A stretch of DNA of 64,000 nucleotides, from NCBI GenBank assembly GCA_963751665.1, contig CAVVVF010000001.1, forward strand, positions 1 to 64,000, in the 5' to 3' direction. Position numbers and translations under genes: made by a program. Origin of the DNA: AC-69 sp963751665. GTDB lineage: Bacteria; Actinomycetota; UBA4738; HRBIN12. The notes beneath the pieces are model-generated. The model made no database searches and was not told where the DNA came from. It saw only the letters and a program-made list of their open reading frames with translations. Within the stretch, counting starts at the first letter, position 1. Each line of letters begins with the position of its first letter. Positions 29,256-37,321 of this stretch are shown one piece after another.

Positions 29256-30392
29256 TTGAGGGAACCGAGCGCCAGCAGCGTCGAGTTCCGATCCGTGGAG
29301 AAGCGGTTTGGCACCGTGCAGGTGCTGAACGACTTCTCGCTGGAGATCCCCGAGGGTGCGTTCCTGGTCGTCCTGGGTCCGTCCGGGTGTGGCAAGACGA
29401 CCGCGCTGCGCATCCTGGCCGGCCTCGAGCCGCCGAGCGGAGGCCGTGTGCTGATCGGCGGCGACGACGTGACCGACCTCCCGCCGCGCCGCCGGAACGT
29501 GGCGATGGTGTTCCAGAGCTACGCGCTGTATCCGCACATGAACATCGAGGAGAACATCGGGTACCCGCTCAAGATCCGCAACGTCCCCAAGCCCGAGCGC
29601 CACGCTGCCGTCATGCAGGTGGCGGAGCTCGTGGGGATCCCCCACCTGCTCGACCGGCGGCCGCGACAGCTCTCGGGCGGCCAGCGGCAGCGGGTCGCGC
29701 TCGCGCGGGCGATGGTGCGCAATCCGTCGTGCTTCCTGATGGACGAGCCGCTCTCCAATCTCGACGCGAAGCTGCGGACATCGATGCGGGGCGAGCTGAA
29801 GCGGCTCCAGAAAGAGCTGGGCACGACGACGCTCTATGTGACGCACGACCAGGCCGAAGCCACGACCATGGCCGATCTGATCGCGGTCATCGACAACGGC
29901 GACCTGCAGCAGATCGCGACGCCCAACGAGATCTACGACCGCCCCGCGAACCGGTTCGTCGCGACCTTCGTGGGCAATCCGGCGCTCTCGCTCGTGCCGG
30001 GACGGATGGACCGCGTCGCCGGACGGTTCGTGAGCGATCTCGGCGCGGTTCGGCTATCGGAACGGACGCTGTCCGCCTCGGCGGACGCGGCCGTCGAGCA
30101 GATGGGGGTGAGGCCCGAGGACCTACGGTTGACATCGCCCGAAGAAGAGGGCGTGCTGCGGGGACAGGTATACGTCGTGGAGCCGATGGGCCACGAGACG
30201 ATCGTCGAGGTCCAGGCGGGGGACGTGCATCTGGTCGTGCTGGCCCCTCGCGATTGGCGGGGCGCATTCGGCCAATCCGTGGGCATCCGCGTCGACGACC
30301 GGACGGCGTGCTTCTTCGACGCGGAGGGCAGAACGACGATCCAACGCAGTGACCGCGGCGGACGGGCCGATCAGGAGGAGGTCGCGATATGA
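29256..30392 (+). CDS. ABC transporter ATP-binding protein, MalK/UgpC type
   Basis: 378 residues. Walker A is LGPSGCGKTTAL, the Q-loop is MVFQSYALYPHMN, the signature is LSGGQRQRVALARA, Walker B is CFLMDEPLSNLDA, and the H-loop is LYVTHDQAE. The C-terminal TOBE/MOI regulatory domain contains MGVRPEDLRL. Such ATPases drive carbohydrate importers of the CUT1 class. A TTG start is used. It overlaps the substrate-binding protein gene by four bases (ATGA). Confidence 0.9.
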   Translation: MREPSASSVEFRSVEKRFGTVQVLNDFSLEIPEGAFLVVLGPSGCGKTTALRILAGLEPPSGGRVLIGGDDVTDLPPRRRNVAMVFQSYALYPHMNIEENIGYPLKIRNVPKPERHAAVMQVAELVGIPHLLDRRPRQLSGGQRQRVALARAMVRNPSCFLMDEPLSNLDAKLRTSMRGELKRLQKELGTTTLYVTHDQAEATTMADLIAVIDNGDLQQIATPNEIYDRPANRFVATFVGNPALSLVPGRMDRVAGRFVSDLGAVRLSERTLSASADAAVEQMGVRPEDLRLTSPEEEGVLRGQVYVVEPMGHETIVEVQAGDVHLVVLAPRDWRGAFGQSVGIRVDDRTACFFDAEGRTTIQRSDRGGRADQEEVAI

Positions 30393-31742
30393 AGAGTGTG
30401 TTCGATGCGCGTCTCACGCGGCGAGAGCTGCTGCGCAACTCCGCGGTGTTCGGCGCCGCGACGTTCGCGGCGACGACCCTGTCGGCGTGCGGGCTGGGCA
30501 AGAGCAGCTCCGAAGAGAGCTCGGGCAAGATCGTGATCGGGGCCTTCCAGGACAACGCGCTGGCGCCACTCCGGGACACGTTCTTCAAGCGGTTCACGGA
30601 CGAGACCGGCATCAAGGTCCAGTACAACGAGACCAACTACGACAGCTGGTACCAGAACGCGAAGAACGACGGGCTGAACAAGACCGGCGCCTACGATATC
30701 TACATCATGGACGACAACTGGGTGCCGGAGTTCGCGGCCGCGGGGATCCTGATCGATCTCGAGGCCGCCGGACTGAAGCCGAACCCCGACCTGCTCGAGA
30801 ACGGTCTGAACCAGGGGTATTGGCCGCCCAAGGTCGGCCCCCGTCTCAAGGACGTCGCGAACGACGAACCCGAAGTTGTACGCGCTCCCGATCGACGACG
30901 ACGTCCAGATGCTCTACTACAACTCGGACCAGTTCTCCTCCCCGCCGGCGACGTGGGACGAGATCTTCGCCGCGATGAAGGACAAGGCGAATCCGCCGAA
31001 TATGTACGGGTGGACGATCCGCGGGGTGAAGGGCAATCCGATCATGCAGACCTTCCTCCCGGTCCTGAACTCCTACGGCGGGGCCTTCGCGAACGATGAC
31101 TGGACGCCCGGGTTCGACGGGCCTGAGGGCGTCGGCGCGCTCGAGCGGATCTTCAGCTTCATCCCGTATATGCCATCGGGGATCGTGGAGTTCGACACGG
31201 ACCAGGAGATCCAGGTCCTGCTGCAGGGCCAGAGCCTCGCACTCACCGAGTACACCGGCCTCACGCAGCGCATCGACGACCCCGAGTCCTCGACGGTGGT
31301 CGGCAAGATCGACTGCGCGGCGACGCCCGCGGAGGAAAAGAGCGGTCCGGCGATCGGCATCTTCAACGCCGGCGTCCCGCCCTCGGCGCCGAACACCGAC
31401 GGGGCGATCCGGTTCCTCGACTGGTTCACGAGCGATGACGTCCAGTTGGACTTCGCGAAGACGGGAAGTGCCGCGGTGACCCGCAAGGCGCTGACGGACC
31501 CGTCGGCGATCTCCGAGGCGCGATGGCTGCCGGCGATGGCGGACGCCGTGGACAACTCGACCCCGAAGCCTCGGACCCCGGATGAGCCCAAGATGGAGGA
31601 CATCCTGGGGACGGAGCTCAACAAGGCGCTCGTAGAGGCGATCGCGGCGAACGGAGACTACGGCGGCATCGCGCAGAAGCACCTGAGCGCCGCCGCCGAC
31701 CAGATGACGTCCTACCTGGAACAGCAGGGGGGCTACTACTAG
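30389..31742 (+). CDS. ABC transporter substrate-binding lipoprotein (one frameshift)
   Basis: The N-terminus MKSVFDARLTRRELLRNSA has a twin-arginine motif, a hydrophobic stretch and the lipobox LSAC, so it is probably a Tat-exported lipoprotein. The mature sequence is an extracellular solute-binding protein family 1 fold: GKIVIGAFQDNALAPLRDTFFKRF, YDIYIMDDNWVPEFAAAGILIDL, then, after an inserted base near 30870, KLYALPIDDDVQMLYYNSDQF. About 440 residues in all. It delivers a sugar or polyol to the two permeases downstream. Confidence 0.85.
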
Positions 31743-31764
31743 ACCGGGCGGGGACGGCGGAGCG

Positions 31765-32688
31765 GTGGCCGGCGACGCGATCGCGGTTCGGCGGCCGACT
31801 GCGGGCCTCGGGCGGGCCGTCGCCGCCGGCTCGCCCTACCTGCTGATCGCGCCCGCCCTGCTCTTCATGGCCGCCGTGTCGGTCTACCCGCTGTTCTACG
31901 GCGTGCGCGCGAGCCTGGCCGCGTACAAGTACGGGCGCGAACTGGGCTTCCACGGGCTGGACAGTTACCGGACGGTGCTCGCCGACGACGTCTTCTGGCA
32001 GGCGATGTACGTGACGCTGCGGTTCGTCTTCCTGGCGGTGACGATCGAGACGATCCTTGGCGTCGCCCTCGCCGTCCTGCTCTCGCGCGACCTGCGGTTC
32101 GCCGGAGCGATCCGCACCGGGTTGATCATCCCGATGACCGTGGCGCCGGTTGTGGTCGGCATCGTGTGGCGGCTGCTCTATGCGTCCGACGTCGGCATCG
32201 TGAACCCGCTCTTCCGGATGGTCGGGCTGCACGCGCCCGACGTGCTCTCCCACGGCACGAGCGCGTTCATGGGTCTCGTAGCCGTCGACGTGTGGGAGTG
32301 GACGCCGCTCATCATGTTGATCGTGCTGGCCGGGCTGAACGGCCTGCCTCGCGACCCGATCGAGGGGGCGCGCGTCGACGGGGCGAGCGAGCTGCGCGTC
32401 TTCTTCGACCACACGCTGCCGCTCGTGCGTCCGGTGCTGCTCGTGGCGATCATCCTTCGGACGATCGACGCGATCGGGACGTTCGACCAGGTGTTCGTGC
32501 TGACGAAGGGCGGACCCGGCACGTCCACCCAGCTGATCGCGATCTACGGCTACAACACGGCGTTCCGCTTCAGCCAGTACGGGCAGGCTTCGGCGATGAT
32601 GCTGCTGGTGCTCGTCGGGATGTCCGTGCTGCTGGTTGCGGCGATCCGTACCATTCGCGGCGCGGCGAAGAAAGCGACGGGCGCGTAG
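31765..32688 (+). CDS. ABC transporter permease, MalF type
   Basis: 307 residues starting with GTG, with six predicted membrane segments beginning YLLIAPALLFMAAVSVYPLFY. The coupling EAA loop reads DPIEGARVDGASELRVFFDHTLPLVRPV. It is the first of the two CUT1-type permeases of this importer. Its stop overlaps the next start by one base. Confidence 0.9.
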   Translation: MAGDAIAVRRPTAGLGRAVAAGSPYLLIAPALLFMAAVSVYPLFYGVRASLAAYKYGRELGFHGLDSYRTVLADDVFWQAMYVTLRFVFLAVTIETILGVALAVLLSRDLRFAGAIRTGLIIPMTVAPVVVGIVWRLLYASDVGIVNPLFRMVGLHAPDVLSHGTSAFMGLVAVDVWEWTPLIMLIVLAGLNGLPRDPIEGARVDGASELRVFFDHTLPLVRPVLLVAIILRTIDAIGTFDQVFVLTKGGPGTSTQLIAIYGYNTAFRFSQYGQASAMMLLVLVGMSVLLVAAIRTIRGAAKKATGA

Positions 32689-33515
32689 TGCGCAGCCGAA
32701 CCCGGACGGTGACGATGTACGTGGCCATCGCGTTCGCGCTGGTGATCGGGCTATTCCCCATCTGGTGGATGATCGTCACGTCGTTCAAGCAGCCAGTCGA
32801 CATCTACTCGGGCGTCTCAATGATCCCTCAGCACTTCACGATGGACAACTACGTCGAGCTGTTCCGAGACCGGCACTTCGGCAGCTATCTCGGTAACAGC
32901 CTGGTGGTCGTCGCGCTCTCGGTGGCCATCAGCCTGGCCGTCGGGACGCTCGCCGCGTACGCGCTGACGCGATCGACGATCGGCGAGCGCATCGGCCGTC
33001 TCTCGCTCGTCGGGGCGCTCGTCGTGCGCATGGTGCCGCCGATCCTGCTCGCGATCCCGTTGTACATCGTGCTCGGGAAGTTCGGACTGCTCGACACGAA
33101 GCTCGGCCTGATCTTCGTCTACGCCGGGCTCAACGTGAGCCTTGTGGTCTGGATGATGGAGAGCTACCTGGGCGAGATCCCGCCCGAGATCGAGGAAGCG
33201 GCGCTCGTCGACGGGGACACGCCGCTGTCCGCGCTTCGCCGGATCATCCTGCCGCTCGCGGCCCCTGGCATGGTGGCGACGGCGATCTTCAGCGTGATCG
33301 TCACGTACAACGAGTTCCTGTTGGCCCTGTCGTTCACGTCGACGCCGAACTCGCAGACGATCACGGTGGGCGTGAGCACGCTGATCGGCAAGATCCAGAT
33401 CGAGTGGGGGCCCATGGCGGCCGCCGGCGTGATCGGCGCCGTTCCGATCATCGTCTTCGCGCTCCTCGTGCAACGTCACTTCGTCCGGGGTCTCACGCTC
33501 GGGGCGATCAAGTAG
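32688..33515 (+). CDS. ABC transporter permease, MalG type
   Basis: 275 residues with about six membrane segments (MYVAIAFALVIGLFPIWWMIVTSFK first). The EAA loop EIPPEIEEAALVDGDTPLSALRRIILPLAAPG is clear. The ending VQRHFVRGLTLGAIK is typical of MalG-like permeases. It starts with GTG sharing one base with the MalF-type stop. It is the last gene of the importer operon; the left repeat begins just downstream. Confidence 0.9.
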   Translation: MRSRTRTVTMYVAIAFALVIGLFPIWWMIVTSFKQPVDIYSGVSMIPQHFTMDNYVELFRDRHFGSYLGNSLVVVALSVAISLAVGTLAAYALTRSTIGERIGRLSLVGALVVRMVPPILLAIPLYIVLGKFGLLDTKLGLIFVYAGLNVSLVVWMMESYLGEIPPEIEEAALVDGDTPLSALRRIILPLAAPGMVATAIFSVIVTYNEFLLALSFTSTPNSQTITVGVSTLIGKIQIEWGPMAAAGVIGAVPIIVFALLVQRHFVRGLTLGAIK

Positions 33516-33522
33516 CGAGGTT

Positions 33523-33632
33523 GAAGTCCCGGCTGTCCCGCCGGAAACCCAGTGTTCCACGGGTCACTCGGATACCTGCGGCGATGCGCGAATCTGGTCG
33601 CGACCTGCGCATCTAGTTGATCGGCCCTTCGC
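33523..33632 (+). repeat. Imperfect direct repeat, left copy
   Basis: This block aligns with 40269-40392. The best part reads GCGATgCGCGAATCTG here against GCGATtCGCGAATCTG there, followed by CTGCGCAT and GCCCTTC at matching spacing. Identity is about 22 of 26 in the core and roughly three quarters overall by eye. The tRNA-like part seen in the right copy is only faintly visible here. The two copies flank the cyclase and transporter fusion genes. Confidence 0.5.
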
Positions 33633-33698
33633 ATCGCTGGGCGTGGAGGAGGTTGTCGGCGAGACGCAGGTCCTTGGGGCCCGGGCTATGGTTGGTCG

Positions 33699-36600
33699 AT
33701 GGTCTGCCCCGAGTGCGCGACGCCGAACCCGGATGGAGCTCGGTTCTGTCTGAACTGCGGGGTTCCTCTCGAGCGGTCCTCGTCGACCGGGCGTGCGACG
33801 CGACTCGAGTCCTACCTCCCGAGCGGGATGCTTGCCAAGCTCGAGGCGGCGCGGGCGGGTCGATCGATGCAGGGCGAGCGCCGGATCGTGACGATGCTCT
33901 TCTGCGACGTTGTGGGCTCGACGGCGATGGCCGAGCGGCTCGATCCCGAGGAGTGGACCGAGATCATGAACGGGGCATTCGAGAACCTCATCGCCCCGGT
34001 CTATCGCTACGAGGGCACGTTGGCCCGGCTGATGGGCGATGCGATCTTCGCGTTCTTCGGCGCGCCGATCGCCCATGAGGACGACCCGCAGCGGGCGGTC
34101 GCCGCCGGCCTGGAGATCGTCGAGGGGATCCGCGCCTACCGCGAGAGGATGAAGGGCGATCGCGATCTGGACTTGAACGTCCGCGTGGGCATCAACACGG
34201 GCCCCGTCGTGGTCGGCGAGGTCGGCTCGGATCTTCGACTCGAGTACACGGCCATGGGCGACGCGGTGAACGTCGCGGCTCGAATGGAGCAGACGGCCGA
34301 GCCCGGCACGGTGCAGATCACGGCAGAGACGCACCGCCTCGTCGCTCCGCTCTTCGACGTCGAGTCCCGAGGCGCCGTCCAGGTCAAGGGGAAGGCCGAG
34401 CCGGTTGCGGCCTATCGGGTCGTCCGAAGGAAGAAGCAGCCTGGACCCACGCGCGGGTTCCGTGCCGGCGGGGCGCCGCTGGTGGGGCGGGGGCGCGAGA
34501 TGGCACTGCTCCAGCGTGCCGTCGACGAGGTGATCGACGGACGAGGCCAGATCGTCTCGCTGATCGGAGAGGCCGGTCTGGGGAAGAGCCGGTTGATCGA
34601 GGAGACCCGTGAGGTCTGGGCGACACGTCGGGCAGAGGGGGACTACGAGGTCGGGGACATCCGACGGATCTGGGAAGTCTGGCAGTGCGTGTCCTACGAC
34701 ACGACACGCCCCTACGCGCAATACCGGCGCATGCTGGCCAAGATCGCTGGGATCGACGACACCGACCCACCGGACGTCGTCCGGGAGAAGCTGGCACGGA
34801 CCATCGATTTTTCTGCGGATTGGGTGGAACCCCACATGCGGGTCTGGCGCTCGCTCTTCGGTATTCCGGAGCCCGGAGAAGTACCACTGGAAGGCGAGGC
34901 ATTCAGGCGCGCGATCACGGAGCTGGTCGTTTCATCCACCCGCCACGTCGGCTCCGAACCCCGGCTACTGGTGTTCGAGGACTTGCACTGGTGCGACGAA
35001 GCTTCCATGGACCTGTTGATCGAGACGGCCAAGGTCGTCGATGACCTACCGAGCCTGTTCCTGTTCGCCTTCCGTCCCGACCGGCAGGCGCCGTCCTGGC
35101 GTCTGAAACAGTGGCTCGAGGTCGAGTATCCGCACCGCTCCACGGAGATCGTGCTCACTCCTCTCTCGGATCAGGAGAGCAGCGATTTGATCGACGAACT
35201 GCTGCCGGAAGAGGGCAGATCAGACACCATCCGAACCCAGATCCTCGAAAGGACGGAGGGCAACCCGCTGTTCGTGGAGGAAGTGGCTGCCGCCGTCCTC
35301 GAGCAGGGATCCACGGATGAGGGCATCGCGGTTCCGACCACCCTGCAGGCGCTGATTACCGCGCGCCTCGACACGCTCGACGACGAGGCCAGACGTACGC
35401 TGCAGCTCGCCTCGGTCATAGGGCGCTCGTTCCTCGAACCCGTCCTTGCCGCCGTCGCAGGCGACGGCACCGACCTCCGAGCGCGACTGAGCACGCTGGA
35501 GCGGGTGAGTCTCATCAGCGAGACCGCCCGGATGCCCGAGCGCGAGTACGCGTTCCACCACAGCCTGACCCAGGAGGCCACGTACGGCACGATCCTGCGG
35601 CGAGAGCGGCGCAAGCTCCATCTGCGGGTCGGAGAAGCCTTGGAGCGGCTGTACGTGAACCGGATCGAGGATTTCGCGCCCCTGCTCGCTCGCCACTTCC
35701 AGGAGGCCGGCGACGACGACCGCACGCTCCGCTACGCCACCGTCGCGGGCGATCACGCGGCCAAGCTCTACGCCAATGCCGATGCGGTGACCCACTACAC
35801 GAATGCGATCGACGCCGCTCGGCGGCTCGAGCGTTCGGAGGAGCAGCTCCGGCTGTTCCCGAGCCGCGGCAGGGCGTTCGAGCTCGCGGCGCGCTACGAC
35901 GACGCGGTTGCCAACGACGAGTCGTGGCGCGCGCTCGCGGAGGAGGGGGGCGATCGGTCAGCCGTGCTCGGCGCCGAAATGGCGCTCGCCACCCTGTTCT
36001 CGACGCCGACCCCGAAGTTCGATGCCGAGCGCGGTCGAGCGCTCTCGGAACGCACGCTGGACCTGGCGCGCGAGCTCGGCGATCGCGTGGCCGAGTCCAA
36101 GGCTCTGTGGAACTTGATGATCCTGAACGTGTACGGCGGCGGGGACCTCCGCGAGGCCGTGGACGCGGGAGAGCGGTCGCTGGCCATCGCGCGTGAGCTG
36201 GATGCGCGGGAGCAGATGGCCTTCACGCTGAACGACCTGTGGCGTCCGAACGTCGCGATCGGTGGGTTGGGAGCATCACGCGCGAGCCTGGAGGAGGCGC
36301 GGACGCTCTGGCGCGAGCTCGGCAACCTCCCGATGCTGAGTGAGAACCTTGCCAGCTCTGCCTCGGTTGCCCGCCTCGTCGGGAACGACCGGGATGCGCT
36401 CGCCCTCGCCGAGGAGGCCCACGGGATCGCCAAGGACATCGGCAACCTGTGGGGCCAGGCGTACAGCCTGATGAACATCTACGGCATCTACCTGGATCGC
36501 GGCGAGCTAGGAAGGGCCATGGAAACGATGCGGGAATGCATCGCGATCGCCGAGCCCGCCGGGTTCATCCCTCCACAGGCGACCACCCGCGCCGACCTCG

Positions 36601-37241
36601 CGTCCGTCCACGCGTACCTCGGCGATCTCGAGGGGGCCCAGGAGCTCGTGCGGGTCGCCCTCGACGTGGCGAGGCAGAAGCAGCCGATCGCGCTCCCGTG
36701 GGTTATGGGCGCGAAGTCGGAGCTCCACCTTCTGGCAGGCGAGCTCGACGAGGCCGAGGCCGCCGTCGGTGGGAGCCAGGTCGAGCTGCTCCCGGAGCCG
36801 CTCCAGTCCACAGCGTCCATCCACGTGGCGCTCGTCCGCGGCCGCATCGCCTTGGCGAGAGGCGACCAGGCCCGAGCCGTCGAGATCGCCGACACGATCC
36901 TCGAGCGTTTGCGCCGGCTCGAGGTCCGGCAGTTCGCCGCAGACGTCCTCTTGCTCAAGGGAAGCTCACTCGCCTCGGCTGGAAAGACCGATGAGGCCGA
37001 GCGCGTGCTCGGGGAGGCGCGGGCGGAGGCGGAGAGGCTCGAGTGCCGGCGAATCTTGTGGGAGGTGCTTTGGGCGCTGAGCGAGATCTTGGACGTACAG
37101 GGGAACGCGGAGGACGCCAAAGAGCTCCGGGCCGAAGCTCGGCGCCTCGTTGAGCGGATAGCGGAAAGTGTCGATGAGGAGGAGCTCCGGTTGGGCTTCC
37201 TGGAACGGCCCGACGTGATGGTCGTGCTTACCGACCATTGA
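33699..37241 (+). CDS. Class III nucleotide cyclase with zinc ribbon, AAA-type ATPase and TPR repeats
   Basis: 1180 residues in one frame. Residues 1-25 form a zinc ribbon (CPECATPNPDGARFCLNCG). About 60-230 is a class III cyclase: VTMLFCDVVGSTAMAERL and LARLMGDAIFAFFGAP supply the two metal Asp residues, and YTAMGDAVNVAARMEQ the adenine/transition-state residues. About 255-700 is an ATPase (VSLIGEAGLGKSRLIEE as Walker A, LLVFEDLHWCDEASMDLL as Walker B). The remainder is a TPR-like helical repeat array. Proteins of this architecture couple a sensor ATPase to cAMP synthesis. The next gene encodes a protein with a cyclic-nucleotide-binding domain, its likely partner. Confidence 0.9.
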   Translation: MVCPECATPNPDGARFCLNCGVPLERSSSTGRATRLESYLPSGMLAKLEAARAGRSMQGERRIVTMLFCDVVGSTAMAERLDPEEWTEIMNGAFENLIAPVYRYEGTLARLMGDAIFAFFGAPIAHEDDPQRAVAAGLEIVEGIRAYRERMKGDRDLDLNVRVGINTGPVVVGEVGSDLRLEYTAMGDAVNVAARMEQTAEPGTVQITAETHRLVAPLFDVESRGAVQVKGKAEPVAAYRVVRRKKQPGPTRGFRAGGAPLVGRGREMALLQRAVDEVIDGRGQIVSLIGEAGLGKSRLIEETREVWATRRAEGDYEVGDIRRIWEVWQCVSYDTTRPYAQYRRMLAKIAGIDDTDPPDVVREKLARTIDFSADWVEPHMRVWRSLFGIPEPGEVPLEGEAFRRAITELVVSSTRHVGSEPRLLVFEDLHWCDEASMDLLIETAKVVDDLPSLFLFAFRPDRQAPSWRLKQWLEVEYPHRSTEIVLTPLSDQESSDLIDELLPEEGRSDTIRTQILERTEGNPLFVEEVAAAVLEQGSTDEGIAVPTTLQALITARLDTLDDEARRTLQLASVIGRSFLEPVLAAVAGDGTDLRARLSTLERVSLISETARMPEREYAFHHSLTQEATYGTILRRERRKLHLRVGEALERLYVNRIEDFAPLLARHFQEAGDDDRTLRYATVAGDHAAKLYANADAVTHYTNAIDAARRLERSEEQLRLFPSRGRAFELAARYDDAVANDESWRALAEEGGDRSAVLGAEMALATLFSTPTPKFDAERGRALSERTLDLARELGDRVAESKALWNLMILNVYGGGDLREAVDAGERSLAIARELDAREQMAFTLNDLWRPNVAIGGLGASRASLEEARTLWRELGNLPMLSENLASSASVARLVGNDRDALALAEEAHGIAKDIGNLWGQAYSLMNIYGIYLDRGELGRAMETMRECIAIAEPAGFIPPQATTRADLASVHAYLGDLEGAQELVRVALDVARQKQPIALPWVMGAKSELHLLAGELDEAEAAVGGSQVELLPEPLQSTASIHVALVRGRIALARGDQARAVEIADTILERLRRLEVRQFAADVLLLKGSSLASAGKTDEAERVLGEARAEAERLECRRILWEVLWALSEILDVQGNAEDAKELRAEARRLVERIAESVDEEELRLGFLERPDVMVVLTDH

Positions 37242-37321
37242 CATCGGCTGGTCTCTTTCTCTTCCGCGCAGAGCGCGCGGGACGACTATGTTTGGTCCGA
37301 CTGACGGGTGGGAGCCGCGGC

